NCBI RefSeq assembly: GCF_040712315.1
Contig: NC_134015.1
Coordinates: 15,199,095-15,263,094 of the forward strand
DNA length: 64,000 nucleotides
Source: Castanea sativa
Lineage: Eukaryota > Streptophyta > Magnoliopsida > Fagales > Fagaceae
Reading direction: 5' to 3'
The position numbers and the translations under genes are program-made. This document shows, in pieces, positions 50,571-63,862 of the stretch. Every line of letters begins with the position of its first letter. The stretch's first letter is position 1. The notes below the pieces were generated by a model. The model had not been told where the DNA came from. It did no database searches and saw nothing but the letters and a program-made list of their open reading frames with translations.

Positions 50571-50611
<41 letters not shown>
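50571..50611. repeat. (CT)n microsatellite, about 20 units
   Basis: Pure CT run 240 bp after the (AG)n, so the two could pair as a long stem in a transcript covering both. Confidence 0.98.
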
Positions 50612-50616
<5 letters not shown>

Positions 50617-51900
50617 CCTAATTAAATATTTTTACTTTTACTTTTATTTTTGCTTTTACAATTTTGTCCTTTTAGTTTTAACAAATTAATAATATAATTT
50701 TTTTTTGACGAATTTAGTAATTAATGAGACTAAAATTCTACTCTTTCTATAGTAATTAATGTAGACAAAGTAAAAGTCTAGTAGGATAATGGAATGATCA
50801 CTAAACTATAATTCAAATATATAAATTTCTTGTTATGTATGTGATAGCTTATAAGTTGAGTTGGCTTAGGTCTAGTGCACTAAATTCAATTATTTCTCTT
50901 ATAAGTTAACATTTTTTTAATATTTAGCTTTTATATAATTATATATATTATCATTTCTCTTTTTTTAATGAATGAACCCAAATGGATAGGAGAAGAGTCT
51001 TCTAAAAAGAAAAGCATAGGTAAAGATAGAGTTTTAAACTAGTATTTCCCGATTAGTCTATCAAGGCACTTTTAACTGGGAGATATAATTCTTTATTTTT
51101 CTTTATTAGAAGAACCATGATTTGTTTCTCCCCCTCCCGCTATTTTAACTATCAATTTATCGATGTTAGTGTGCAAGCCCATTGGGTTGGAGAAGAATCC
51201 CAATTACTATTGCTACTTAATAGTTGAGATTTAGGATATATACCTAAGATATCTTGTGAATCAAAATTGGAATTGCAAAACTCTATTTTATTCAATGTTA
51301 CTACTATTGCTACCACTTCTATGATTATCATTAGGGTTAACCATAAGTATTTTGCCCACCTGAATTCTATTTGCAAAGGCCTAAAAAGTGGCATCTGAGG
51401 TTTATTCTGTTAGCATCCATCATAATCTATCAAAACTTGCACATACAAATCATGTCTCAATAAAAAAATTGAAAAAAAAAAGGCTCATTACCAGTTGTGT
51501 TTTAGAAAAGTGACATTTACTTATCTATGATTATGGAAAATAAGATTCCAAAAAAAATTAGGAAAATAATATTAATTTTACCTATCTGCAAATTTTTGTA
51601 TTTGTTAAATGCACTATTGTATTTTACTGGTATAATAATAAAAAAAAAAAGAACTCATATGAGCAAATTAACATCTCAAATTAATATATTTGAAACCACA
51701 TGCCTCTATCACATTCACTGGCAAACAATATGTAATATGCCCTTGTTGTTGTTGTTATTATATATATTTTATTGACAGAAATGTCAGACAACTCAGACAG
51801 TTAGACCAACTATTACCTTATATATTTTGTTGAAGCATTTTCACATGAGACAAAAATATATAATGAGTTTGGAACTAGCAAGAGTATACCTGAAGATAGT
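50612..51900. other. Region upstream of MIR167
   Basis: AT-rich with no gene. It would contain the distal promoter of MIR167. I could not pick out confident regulatory elements such as TGTCTC auxin response elements here. Confidence 0.4.
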
Positions 51901-51911
51901 AGAACTGCAAC

Positions 51912-51942
51912 TCCTTTATAATTCCTCTATCTATTTATATCC
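51912..51942 (+). promoter_or_regulatory. Candidate TATA region of MIR167
   Basis: CCTTTATAATTCC followed by CTATTTATATCC, then a pyrimidine-rich run with CTCATCCTTTC, as expected around a plant Pol II start site. This would put transcription start near 51950-51975, about 130 bp before the hairpin. Inference from position and sequence only. Confidence 0.4.
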
Positions 51943-52085
51943 TCTCATCCTTTCTTATCTATCAAGTCTTCCACCACAGGAAGAAGAAGCAATTGGAGCA
52001 GAAAATTGATAAAGAAAAAGAGGATCTATGAGACTATACGCTACAACACAGTGATGGTGCATATAACAGTGGTGCTGTCGTGCAC

Positions 52086-52196
52086 CACTAGCAGTTGAAG
52101 CTGCCAGCATGATCTGAGCTTTCCTCAGAAACCCTATATACATGTATATATCTCGGAAAGAATAGATCATGTGGCAGTTTCACCTGTTGCTGGAAG
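52086..52196 (+). ncRNA. MIR167: MIR167 microRNA precursor
   Basis: The mature sequence occupies 52096-52117 and begins TGAAGCTGCCAGCATGATCT, the invariant miR167 core, followed by GA as in one common miR167 variant. The star lies at 52164-52184 (starts AGATCATGTGGCAG) and pairs with the mature strand with a few mismatches and G:U pairs. The stem continues below the duplex (AGCAG with CTGTTGCT) and above it (GCTTTCC with GGAAAGAA), and the loop holds a TATATACATGTATATA palindrome. miR167 acts with AGO1 to cleave ARF6 and ARF8 mRNAs and so shapes auxin responses, flower and root development. It stands alone here, with no protein gene within several kb on either side. The strand is fixed by miR167 being on the 5' arm, as usual. 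Confidence 0.96.
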
Positions 52197-52299
52197 CATG
52201 AGAAAACCCTAATCACCAGAGACCCTAATTCTGTCTTCTGGTTCACTTTCGAGATACCCATTAGGGTTTCTTTCATCTAGAAACACTAGAAAGGTATCT

Positions 52300-53258
52300 T
52301 ATTTTCTTTCATTTGATTTTCACTCATCTGGGTATAATTATTCCACGATTTACTCTCTATGCCAATAATATGTTTGCAAACTTCTTTTGTAGTACTTTTT
52401 GACATATATTATGAATTTTGTGTCTATAATTTGGGAGATCTCATAAGATGGTGAGAAATGTTAGGACTTTGAGTGACAGTTTTTGGGTATTTTAATGTGA
52501 TTTTTCCAAATTATATTGTATAGACTTTTTTTTTCCTCTCATATTATTTCTCATCTATTCATAATTATATATTTTCTCTTTTGTCATGAATTAGCTAGGA
52601 TTGAATCCTCACTTGCATATATCTCTCAAGAATTTAAAAAGTGACAAAAATTTTGTGCAATTTGAATCAGTTATATATTTTTCTTTTTTGGGATTTGTAT
52701 CTGTAACTTTTTTTTTTAGCTTTCTTTATTTTAAAAAAAATTAAGAGTTTATATATGAGATAGGCCCCAGGAACTGGTATGCTTTGTAAAGATTAAGCAA
52801 ATGCCTGGGGAAACAGATTAATTATATATTGTATAGAAAGTCAGAAATGACTTAAGGCTTTAAAATTATATATCAATGAAGACAAGGAATCTTTGGAGAT
52901 TAAGAGGCCCTTCTGTGTTTTCATTTGCATCACATGTTTGAGGAACTCAATTGTAAATTTCTCCATGTACAAGGAAATTGAAGGAATTATCATTTTGAGA
53001 AATGGGTTGAGGTTCTCTTATTATTACGCCATTTACTTTGAACATTAGGAACCACAACATACAGGCCCTCGACAACTTTTCTGGTTTCTTGAGTAATAGC
53101 CGGCAAAACACTATATATGTATCTATTCTCTCTCATATAGGTTGATCAAATGGCTCAACATTTCAACATTTGATGTGAATTTATAATTTTAAACATTATT
53201 ATTGGGACCAACTTTTATTTTTTCTAGGTCAAAGTAGATGACAAGGTTTTATCCTTGA

Positions 53259-53301
<43 letters not shown>

Positions 53302-56300
53302 TGGTCCTAGGTTCATTTATTTTCTTGGCAAGTGCAATGTGAAGTTCTATTTGGAAGAAAATATCAAATTTGTAATGATCTTTAGTCTTTTATGGTCTAA
53401 TTAATTATTGACTAAGAGAAGTATATATTCATAAGTAAAGTAATCACAGTCAATTTTCTTGGCATGTGTTTGTGAATTTCTATTAGGAAGAAAACATCAA
53501 TTATGTAATGATGTATAATCTCCTAAGTAATTATTGGCTAGAGTAGGTATAAATTCCTAAGCAAGCACAACTTTTCTACGCCATGAATGCTATGCCACTG
53601 CCTTATTTCTTCTACTTTCTTCCTTGAATGTAATGTCACTGCCTAATTTCTTCTGCCTTCTTCAAAGACCTTGACTCTCTCTCTCTATTATATGTATACA
53701 TACACATGTATGTATGTATGTAACTATGTATATATAGACATGCTGGTGTGTGTGCTTGTGTGGGTGGAGTAAGCCTTTATTAGATAAGGTTTGTGGATTG
53801 AACTGGAAAGAAAAGCAACATAACGTTTGATGTTTCTAAATTGTATGGTTGTTGGAGATTGTCAAACCAGCTTTTGTTTGGAAGCTCCGTTTAGCTAAAC
53901 TCCATAAGATCTTTATGGATTCTCACTGTAAGCCATGTAGCTGAAACGTCACCATTTCTCACAATATCTCTTCTTCATTTGTCTTAATCTTCCAAAGGGA
54001 ACAATGGTTGGTGGGTTGCTTGCTGGAGTTTGTTACATGCCATTAATGGGAGTTTCCATTGAAGTGAAGCAAACCTATAAAGTAAAAACCATTACAATGC
54101 GTTGGCGTTATATACGTTAGTCTTAGGCGGTGTCGAACCTAAAATGTGTCCAAGTTATGACACTTTGTACTCTAGTACATAGTTTGGAAACAAGACGGCA
54201 AGGTCATTTTTATGATTTTGGGAGAACAATTAATGATCTTAAATGAAAAACATTCAGGAGGCATTTTTAAAAATTATTCTCAAGAGATTGATTCGGCCAA
54301 TGCTGACTTTTTTCGTCTTCTAAGCATATTGCATGGACTGATTGATTGATGTAACCAAATCTTAATTTCAAAGTTTTAGATTTAATTTATTTTTAGGCAG
54401 CTTCAAGTTCTTAAGGACATAATAACATTTAGGCTTCTTTTCTTCTGGGGTAGTTTCTATATGATCTTAATATGCTAGCTAGTTCCAGTCTCATCAATTT
54501 TGCCTCATGCAAAGTATAACCCCAATAACTCGCTTTCATAAGATTACTACTAAGGCCATGGATATGATTAAGGGATAATGTCATGATCATAAAATGATTA
54601 CATATTTTGAAACAAAGGAAACTAAATTCCTTGAAATCTATTATCCTTAAACTTTCTTGATTCTTTTTGTTTTCTTAAAGCATTGTATTTTAGTCTAGAG
54701 ACTTTTATTTGATGAAATCTGAGGATAATTATACATCCACAGGGTATCAATATATACAGGAAGCATATTTGTGGAGTATGAAAACGAATGACAACTAAAG
54801 TCTTAAAATTAATTTTAATACTTTAACATGATAGACAATGCTTAACTGTTAATTTATTCAATCACCAACCACTTGCAACCTAACTCTATGGAAATGCTAA
54901 TTTAGTGGGTGTTTATATCCCCCAGTGATTAATCTCACAACCCTCTGGATTGTTTTAATATTTTCTTTTTCTTTTTTCAATCACAAACAACATGAGCAAT
55001 ATCGATATCATTTTATCATTACCATCAATTACCAACCGTGATTACTATTTCCACCACCATAATGATCAATGACTCAATATCACTAGCTACAACCATCGTG
55101 ATCTTCATGTGTATCATACTACTGTTATTGTGGTCGTGACAATTGTTACTGCAAAGCACCACCAACTTGTCGACAACACCATCACAATTGTTACAAACTT
55201 ATACTGTTATTGTGGGCACTAATGCATTACCATCACTGTACACCTCAATCCCACTTAGCATTGTTGTTGTTATCATGATTGTCATCACCACCAATATACT
55301 AGTAACCTTCATGTAATACAACTCTAAAATGCTCATTGTTTGAGATAAGAACGACCATTTTGGGAAAAAAAATTATGATATATGATTATATATATGTGGG
55401 TTTCATATTTCGACATTTATTGTTATCAAATGGTATTATCAATTTCTTGTATTAATTTCACAGTTCTAAAATTTTTGGTGTATATGCTTTCAGTATTAAT
55501 AGTTCAGTTCTAAAATTTTCAACACAAAATTCATAACTCATTCAGCCAAAAAAAAAAAAAAACACAAACTTCATAGCTTTATTAAACAGCACCTGTTTTA
55601 AATTAAATAATTAATTTTTTTTTATAATTTCTTTCCAATGACGAGGTGTTCCAAGCTCTCCTTAACATGTGCATTTCTTTCATTTCTCATGCAGTATAAG
55701 ATTAGAAATAAATTTCTAGATGCTAATCAAAATTAGAATCTATATTTTTCACTTTTTACTCCTTTGAACTCTCCCAGAAAATCATATCTAGAAGGCTATT
55801 GATTTGTTTTATTACAATTTTAACAAAAGAATAGATACAAAGCAGCTATTTTTTAATATATTTCAACCAAAAAATTTTGTATGATCTATAAATAAAACTC
55901 GGGGTTTTTAAAAAAATCTTGAAAACTATATATAAATAAAATTAATTTTATACTAAATTTTGCGATAATTTCTTTTTCAATATGAAAAATTAAAAAATTC
56001 TTTAAAAATCATCTTCAATTTTGTTTTGAAACCTAGTTTCTTCAATAATTATGGTTGAAAATACTATATTTGTAATTGCAAATAGCATCTAAAGGAGAGA
56101 TAACAAGTATAACTCTATAAATAAGTTGATAGACTATTGAGTTTCTATTCCTTAAGTAGTAATTGATATAATTAAACATATTTGACAAATTTTTAAATCT
56201 CAAACGCAAACTACATTATATATTTATGAAAAGACATTGTTTAGTAGATCCCTAAGTTGGCTTACTACCAATTTATTAATTAGATAATTAATATGTCTAG

Positions 56301-58455
56301 GCAGTTAATTAACCAAGTTCTAGTACAATATAAAAAAAGGAAATAAACAACAATCACAAAACAACTCTCACACACTCAGACAAGGAATTGATCATGAAGT
56401 GAAAACCAAATTGGGAAAACACTTTGGGGCCAAGACCACATCAAATCCACTATGAAGATTGTTGTGATATAGATTTATTTTCAAGGCTTCTTGTACATTT
56501 AAAGAGACACTATGACCAAGTTACCTGCTCTTGCTTGCAACTGCTGACTCTAGTCTCAAATCTTCATAGTTATCCAATGCTGAAAGTTAAATCTTTAAAG
56601 ATTTTGCATGTCTCTACGGGCTTCAAATCATTACTCCAACACATGGTAAGTGATCTTTGTTTTGAGTGGTAAAATTCCTTTCAAGAATATAGCAATTAGA
56701 AAAGTTGAAAGATTTTGTGGCTTTGGCAAGGTTTTCTCAAGGAATTCTTTGTTCGTTTATCTCTTTTTATAGTAGGATTATAATTTGTTCATATAATGTG
56801 GTGTAGGGTTTAAGGATTATGAAGCTAGAAAGGCATGTGAAAGCCCAAGTCAATAGTTTTCCTTAACAAGTTTGCTCGATCAAGTGTTGGGTGAACATTA
56901 AGCGAAACATTCAGCCCAACAACTTTTTGAATACACTAGATTTTGTTCAACTAATCTTCATTGCTCGGCCAAAATTCTTAAACTTGCACCGTGAACAACT
57001 TTATTTAGACTTCAACCTTACTTACACCAAATGAGAGGCAACAAACAAACAATTACAATGAAACTTTTTCCAGAGAATAAAGTCCCATTTTTAATGGTAG
57101 TTATTTCATGATTTGTAAAGTCTCGCAACGAACAAACAAATATGAACAATTCTAAATGATTCATGTGCCTCTCAAATTCTCAATGATCCAAAGCTAAGAT
57201 TAGAATAAACATGAACTAAACTGACGATTTAGCGCATGTAATTGAGAATTCATTGCAACATAAAATATATACTTAACAATGATGCACAATTATAAAGTCA
57301 TCTTATTGAGGTCAAGCTTAACCTCATCTCCTAACATCTATGTTGTGTGCCTTACAAAATGGTGTTACTATAGTGACTATAGTACCACTTTCAATCATTT
57401 ATAAATTTTTGATAAGCTCTTTGGTGGGTGGATGAAACAAGTTGCATGTCATCAAGTAGTCCTCACACGATCTCACAGTAACCTCACGAAGAGAGTTGAA
57501 ATAATTCTCTCTATAAATAAGAAAAAAAAAATTCTTTCTTCTTTTTCATCCATGACTTCGTTTCGATTCTTAAATGCATTAACTTTGAATGAATTATTAT
57601 GCCTACGTACAAATTCCATATGGCTTATTAAAGAAAAAGCATGCTAGGTAAAAAATTGTATTTTTGTTGGGCCAATATTCAACTAAGAAAGGAAATATTG
57701 TGAATTATGAAGGTTGAAAAATTCATATTTATTATCTTATTCATTTTAAATATTCTTTTAACTAAAAAAATACACAAAAAATAAAACAGAAAAGAAGAAG
57801 AAGAAGAAGAAGAAGAAAATGCAACTAAGTAATCTTTGGGGTAAAGTCAAACATCACAATAGCTCCTAAATCCAGAACTTTTAACTTTGTTACAAACAAC
57901 AAACAATCAAAGCGTTATTCCAACACATAAATGAAAAACTATACGTAAAGTTATTCGCTCAAAATCTTTTTCGCTCAAAAAAAAAAAAAAAAAGCGTTAT
58001 TCCAACACAATTATGGTTTGATGGCTAACTAATGATTTATTTATTTGGTTCTTTGGGTCAACTTTCAAATTGGGGTATAGTTTTCAAACTGAGGAGGATT
58101 ATGTGTAAATTATAGGATCCAAAATTTCAAATTAAATATATAATACACATTTTCAAATGGGCTCAAAATGTTTTCAAAAATTTATGGGAGTCCATGGCTC
58201 ATTGGTCTTGGAGCAATTTCACATCAGTTTGTTGGGTATCCAATTTTGAAATCTACATACGTTGGATCCTTTTGGTTGGACTTTGGATCTAGCTATGAAC
58301 ACAACCACGGTAGTGTCTCCAGGTTTCTAAGGCCCATATGGCAAAACAATATTGGACCAATCAAGTCCAGTATATCCTAGCACAGCCCCCGTTGCATGCC
58401 TATTGTTAGGCTGGATTGTTTAGTCCTCCAATATTTACCCAAAAATAAGTGCTAA
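52300..58455. other. Six-kilobase stretch without recognisable genes
   Basis: AT-rich. Seen in it: (CT)n at 53262-53298, a TATG/TATA-rich patch at 53690-53740, imperfect CACCAT / ATCACC repeats at 54990-55300, a (GAA)n at about 57794-57816, and homopolymers. The frames at 56424 and 58168 have no family resemblance I can name. The first few hundred bases may be MIR167 primary transcript. Confidence 0.5.
53262..53298. repeat. (CT)n microsatellite
   Basis: Pure CT run about 1.1 kb downstream of the MIR167 hairpin. Confidence 0.97.
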
Positions 58456-59618
58456 CTAGTTACTAATCCGTGAAATGCACTGAATAGTTAGCAAATGTTG
58501 AATATCTTCACATTTATTATAAAAAAAAATATCACTTTGTTCAATATTATAATTAATAGTTAAAAATGAATGAAAGTCAATAATTCTATTTCAAAATAAA
58601 GGTTGAAAAAATATATAAAAAGATTGATCATATGTAAAAATTTCATCTCCAATATAATTTGTGAATAAACTTATTTATAAGACAAAACAAAAATAAATAT
58701 ATTTTGAGAAAGAACCATATTGTGTCTTTTTTTATAATGAAGAAGGCACAGTAATTATGCTTTTACCATGCTATTCATTCCACAAAAACAATTGATAGAC
58801 TTTCACAACATGGGAGACGACCTGACAAACAGACTTAAGCCTACTAGACATCAAATTTAAGGTGGATTAATCACATCTAGATATGCATATTTTCTACCAA
58901 GCTTTTGGTATAGGTGTCTCTAAACCATATATTTATCTATCTGTCCAAACGGCAAGCATGGCGACCTAAAACAATTCATTAACTAGATTCAATTTAGTGA
59001 ACATGTAGATATACCTTATAGCACAAAACAATATTTACAAATTTCATTTAAAATATGATAACAAATTAGTGACTTTACACAGAAACTTTGTTAGTTAAGT
59101 GTATATATGTACAATGGTCAAAAGATAATATTTCAAACTAAAATAAATAATAAAGCATAAAACATTCATTAAAAAATGATGACATATTCAACTATTTACA
59201 TTGCATAAAAAAACTTATAGATCATAAGAAAATTTCATTATTATAAAATAATAGCAATAGTTAATGCGCATGGAATTGAATATGTTCAATATGCAACAAT
59301 CTTGATCTATCTTTAAAAAAAAAAAACTCCAAATGGGACTTTGCTATTTAAAACTAAATTAATGATCCGCTATAATAACATTATTTCCCTCACAGTAAAA
59401 AATTAACAAAGACAAATACACAAAGCCATTAACAAATATACAGTTAAAAAAAATTTTAAAAAAAAAATTGACCGAAAACCCTAACCTGTATGAGGAGAGT
59501 CGATTATGATGACAACAGCGGCCTTCAGTTAGCTATGGCAATTCAGGGGTTTGTGGAGGGATCATATATATCGAGGGATTGGAGCTTTTTTAAACCAAAA
59601 CTAAATTAAAAAAAAATA

Positions 59619-59661
<43 letters not shown>

Positions 59662-59740
59662 TGGAAAATTGTGAGAGTTTCAAAGCTTATATATGTGGCA
59701 GACTCTCATGAGGTCAACGAAAAGTCAAAAGCTTTGGTTT
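58456..59740 (-). mobile_element. Possible decayed Helitron
   Basis: On the plus strand it opens CTAGTTACTAATCCGTGAAA-TGCACTG, that is a CTAG end and a weak hairpin in minus orientation, as in the Helitron at 17426 but with mismatches. The other end has GTGGCAGACTCTCATGAGGTC, close to the CATGGCAG...GCATGAGGTC of that Helitron. Borders uncertain. Holds an (AAT)n at about 59618-59660. Confidence 0.4.
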
Positions 59741-59743
59741 TGT

Positions 59744-60636
59744 AGTACACTGGTATTATGCCTGTGTAATGCACGCCTTAATCAAGAATCATGTATAAAC
59801 TAAACAAAATAGGAAAACATTTTCAAATTTAAGTAAAATTAAATAATAAAATAGATGTAACAATTTATCATCAAATTTATTAATAATTGATTCTCAAATC
59901 CTAACCCTGTGAATCAGATAAAACTTAATAAATTTAGGTTAAACAAAAGACAAAAAATACAAAAAAAAAAAAAAAAACCTATTCAATTTGATGAAAGAAA
60001 TTAGAGTAAACAAATATATATAAAAAATTAGTGTAAACAAATACATGCCTATAAGGTTATAGGTAGAAGAAGAGAAGAAAAAAAAAATCATAAAGTAGGT
60101 ATTTATTATAAATTATTTGATATATATACACTCTACATTGAAGAAGTTGATATGAACAAAAAGTCTAATGACAGTCTAATTTGTGGAAGTATGAATTATA
60201 GGAAAAAAAAATAAGAACAAAATTTTTTTTTTTTTTTTTTTGAAAATCTAAAAAATATGAACTAATAATGCTAAAATTTTAAGTTGATTTTAACGTATAT
60301 ATAATGTTAAGTTGATTGTATCGTATATATACGATATAATTTATGTTTTTTTTACGATATAATTTATGTTTTTTTTTTTGAAAAATATAAAAAATACTAA
60401 TAATGTTGTTGTTTTTGGACGTGTATTAATATAATTTATGTAAAAAAAATTAGATGAAAAATTTGGATTGTAATCAAATTAAGTTTATCAACTTGGAAAT
60501 TATAAGAGAAGAAGATAAGACCAAAAAAATTATATCTATTTTTTTAAAAAAAATCTAAAAAAATTTCTGCAATTTGATGAGGTCACTTGGTGAAACCAAG
60601 GCTTTTAAGCCCAACTTTTATTATATAGTATACAAT
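59744..60636 (-). mobile_element. Possible second decayed Helitron
   Basis: Starts ACTGGTATTATGCCTGTGTAA with a hairpin-like GCCTGTG-TAAT-GCACGCC (CTAG would be mutated to CTGG) and ends near GGTGAAACCAAGGCTTTTAAG followed by TTATTATATAGTAT, similar to a Helitron 5' region. It lies directly after the previous one in the same orientation. Weak evidence. Confidence 0.3.
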
Positions 60637-60639
60637 ATA

Positions 60640-61190
60640 GACTAGTTGTAAATTAATAAAAAAAGATAATGTATTTCATAATCATATTTTCATTTATTAT
60701 AAAAACAATTACAAATGTAATTTGTATCATTTTTGTCAAATCAAAATGAAAATAGTACAATTTTTTTTTAGGAATTCAAAAACTAAGTTAGCGAAGATTT
60801 TCATTTTTTGATAAAATTTATTTATAACATTTTTTATATCATTAAAAAAGTATTCTTTTAATTTTAAACAAACATTCCCAAATTCATTTTTTTCTACCCT
60901 ACAATCCAAAACACTAGAAAACTTATCTCAAAAATTAATAAAACTCAACAAAACTACAATTCAAAATAAAAAAGAAAGGAAAAATAAAACTCACATTAAA
61001 GTCAAACTCATTCTCCGGAACATGTAAAACATATCAAATGTGATGTGATAAGACTAACTATCCAATGCATAATCAAATTTAAATTTTTTTAATAAGGCTT
61101 AGACGTCACGCAATAGAAATAGGTGGCTAATTTTTAGCAAAAGTATTGATTATAGATTTATACATGATTGTAACTATTTTTCTTTAATAA
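60640..61190. other. AT-rich stretch, nothing recognised
   Basis: A/T runs only, with no coding potential or clear repeats. Confidence 0.5.
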
Positions 61191-61199
61191 TTAAAAAAA

Positions 61200-62692
61200 G
61201 ACAAAAATGCACTTTTGGTCCCTACATTTTGGGCCAATTCTCGATTTGGTCCTTAAATTGATTTCGCTCCTAGGCCAGTCCTTGATTTCAAAAAATCATT
61301 TTTATTTTAGTCCTTACCGTCAATCCAGTAACAGAAAAATCTGAGATGGCAAACGGAGTGCATAGATGGCATGTTGTTGCTGATGTGGCAAATAAAATAA
61401 TATTAAAAAAATTTATTTTGCTTTTAAAAATGACAAGTCAGCATTTTAATTAATAAAAAATTAAAAAAAAATTAAATTGAAAATATTCAAAATATAAATA
61501 AAAAAAAAAACTTTTTCCAATTTTAAATATTGAGAAAACAATTTGTAGCAACTATTTCAAGCTTGGTGCGTATTTGTGTTTGTATCTTTCTTTTTCTTCT
61601 TTCTTTGTTCAAGCTTTCGATCCCTCTCTCTCTTTCTCTTTTAATCTCTGACTTTTTCTCTCTCTCTAAACCCGACTCTCTAATCTCTGGGTTTTTCTAG
61701 TTTTACGTTGGGTGGTCGATAATGGAGATGGATTGGTGGTTGGGGTGGAGATCATCTCTGGGTTTTTCTAGTTTTCCATTTGGTGGTCGGTAATGGAGGT
61801 GGATCAGTGGTCGGGGTGGAGATCGGTGTGACCATGGGTCTTGCATTATGGGTTTGGTTAGAGATGGAGATGGAGATGGCTCGGTTTGGTTGGAGATGGC
61901 TGGGTTTTTCTGGGTTTCAATGGGGGTGGGTTGTGGCCGTGGAGATCAGTGTGGCCGTGGAGATTGGTGTGAGTCTTGGATTTGTGTTTACAGGTTTGGT
62001 TATAGGTGGGGTTTTCTAGGTTTCTGTAGGGGTGGGTGGTCGGTAGTGGAGGTGGAGATAGGTGTGGCTGTGGAGATCGGTGTTGGCCGTGTTTTTGTTT
62101 CGGAGATGGAGATGTCTCGGTGAGTTTGGTTTCATGTTTGTGGTTTTTTTTTTATGTGGATTTGTAAGTTTATTTTTTGGATTTATTGGGTTTGATTTAC
62201 TAGAGGTTTATGGGTTTGATTTCTTGGATTTATTGGGTTTGATTTACTGGATTTTTATGGGTTTGATTTCTTGGATTTATTGGGTGGTTTATGAGTTTGA
62301 TTTCTTGGATTTATTGGGTTTGATTTGGGGAAGAACATGAAGCATGAAGTTCATGTCTTGGGGAAGAAGAAGAACAATGTTCTTCCGAAAAATAATGAAA
62401 AGGAAAAAAAAATTAAGGTGTTTTTAAAAAATTTATTTCATTATTTGTTTTTTAATTTTCTGAGATGGCTTTTTTATTTATTAAAATGCTGACATGGATG
62501 CTGATGTGGTATTTATTAATGTTATTTTATTAGCCACATCAGTATCTAACAGGCCACCTATATACTCTGTTTGCCACCTCAGATTTTTCTGTTACTAGGT
62601 TGACGGCAGGGACAAAAAAAAAACAATTTTTTTAAAATTAGGGACTAACCTAAGAGCGAAATCAATTTAGGGACCAAAAGTACATTTACGCC
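61200..62692. mobile_element. MULE-type element with long TIRs and G-rich interior
   Basis: Terminal inverted repeats of about 200 bp (left TGCACTTTTGGTCCCTACA, right inverted TGTACTTTTGGTCCCTAAA, both continuing through CAGAAAAATCTGAGRTGGCAA). Flanked by 9-bp TTAAAAAAA (61191-61199, 62693-62701). No transposase. The interior (61610-62340) has a CT-rich lead, G-rich GGTGGTCGGTAATGGAGGTG repeats and a TTTGATTT-GGATTTATTGGG minisatellite, which yield long but low-complexity frames. It may be captured host sequence (Pack-MULE) or decayed repeats. Confidence 0.8.
62186..62325. repeat. Minisatellite inside the MULE-type element
   Basis: Variants of GGGTTTGATTTCTTGGATTTATT repeated about five times with TTTACTGG and TTTCTTGG forms alternating. 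Confidence 0.85.
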
Positions 62693-62701
62693 TTAAAAAA
62701 A

Positions 62702-63862
62702 ATCACAAGAGTACAATTCCAAAGGGCAAAAAAGTACAAGATTTTTTTTTTTTTTTAAAAAGAAGAAGTATTGTATAAATAGTGACATAGTCTAATCCAA
62801 CATGTGATTAATTAATAGATAAATAAATAATTTTAAACACAAAATTGAATTTGTTTTCTTAAAATACTTAAAGAATACACTAACAAGATAAGGAAGATGA
62901 AGAGCAATATAAAATATTCTCAAATACTTAAAACAATTATTCAAGTATCTAGGAACATCATTCTCAAAAAAAAAAAAAAAAGTATCTAGGAACATCATAT
63001 AAGAAATACATAACAATTCACTACTAATTAGTTAAATAAAAATTACAAACAGCGAAAGGAAAGTGCACAAAGGCCATCTTCTTTAACTACATAAATTAAT
63101 CTTCACTATATTGTGCATATTATCATGTTTTTTTTTCTAAATAAACTAAAACCTGACAACAACAAAATATATAACATATTATAATATGATTTTCCTCCAA
63201 ATTAGGTCAACAACAAACACCATTTATAAAAAGCATTAAGTATTGTAAATAAAATGATAAAAAAATATATTTGCATCAAGGAACATGTATAAATTAGTCA
63301 GTAATAGAATAATGGAGGTACAAACCTCTAATAAGAGATCTATAACACGCTTGATTTGGACTAGTTGTCAAGTTGTATATTTTCTACCGTTAATGATTGA
63401 TTAAGCAAGACTTGCGGACACTTTTTTATGGACAATTTTTTTCTTAATTGATTTCATTTTTCAATTATAAACATCAAAATTAAAGTTGAGGAACATGTAA
63501 AGAAAAAACTATATGTAAAGTTAAGACCGTCCAAGATGAATATATATAGACAATATTTTGTTTTAATTTTTCATTGATTTATTATACGGATAAGTGTCTA
63601 AGGGTCCACCTAGTTATGTGTGTTGGACATGACCCTTGAGCACATGCTACTCTCTTTTTGCTGCTACATAACCTTATATGCAGCAATTGTTATATACAAA
63701 TATGCATGAAAACCTTTCTCGAAAGAATAATGATGTTATTAATGATGTGGTGTATAAGATGTCTCAATAAAAGCGTAGCAACAATAACAGTTGAACTTCA
63801 GCTTTTGGAATGCCCTTAATGGTGTTTGTAGGCTGTCAGTCTAGCAGAGGCAGGCTGAGAAG
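62702..63862. other. AT-rich stretch, nothing recognised
   Basis: Includes a 20-bp direct repeat (AAGTATCTAGGAACATCAT at 62944 and 62981) around an A run, and A/T homopolymers. No gene. Confidence 0.5.

Noticed and set aside
61780..62340. Three overlapping Gly/Val/Trp-rich frames
   Set aside because: Arise from G-rich and TTTGGATTT repeats in the MULE interior; kept only as a possible capture, not as genes.
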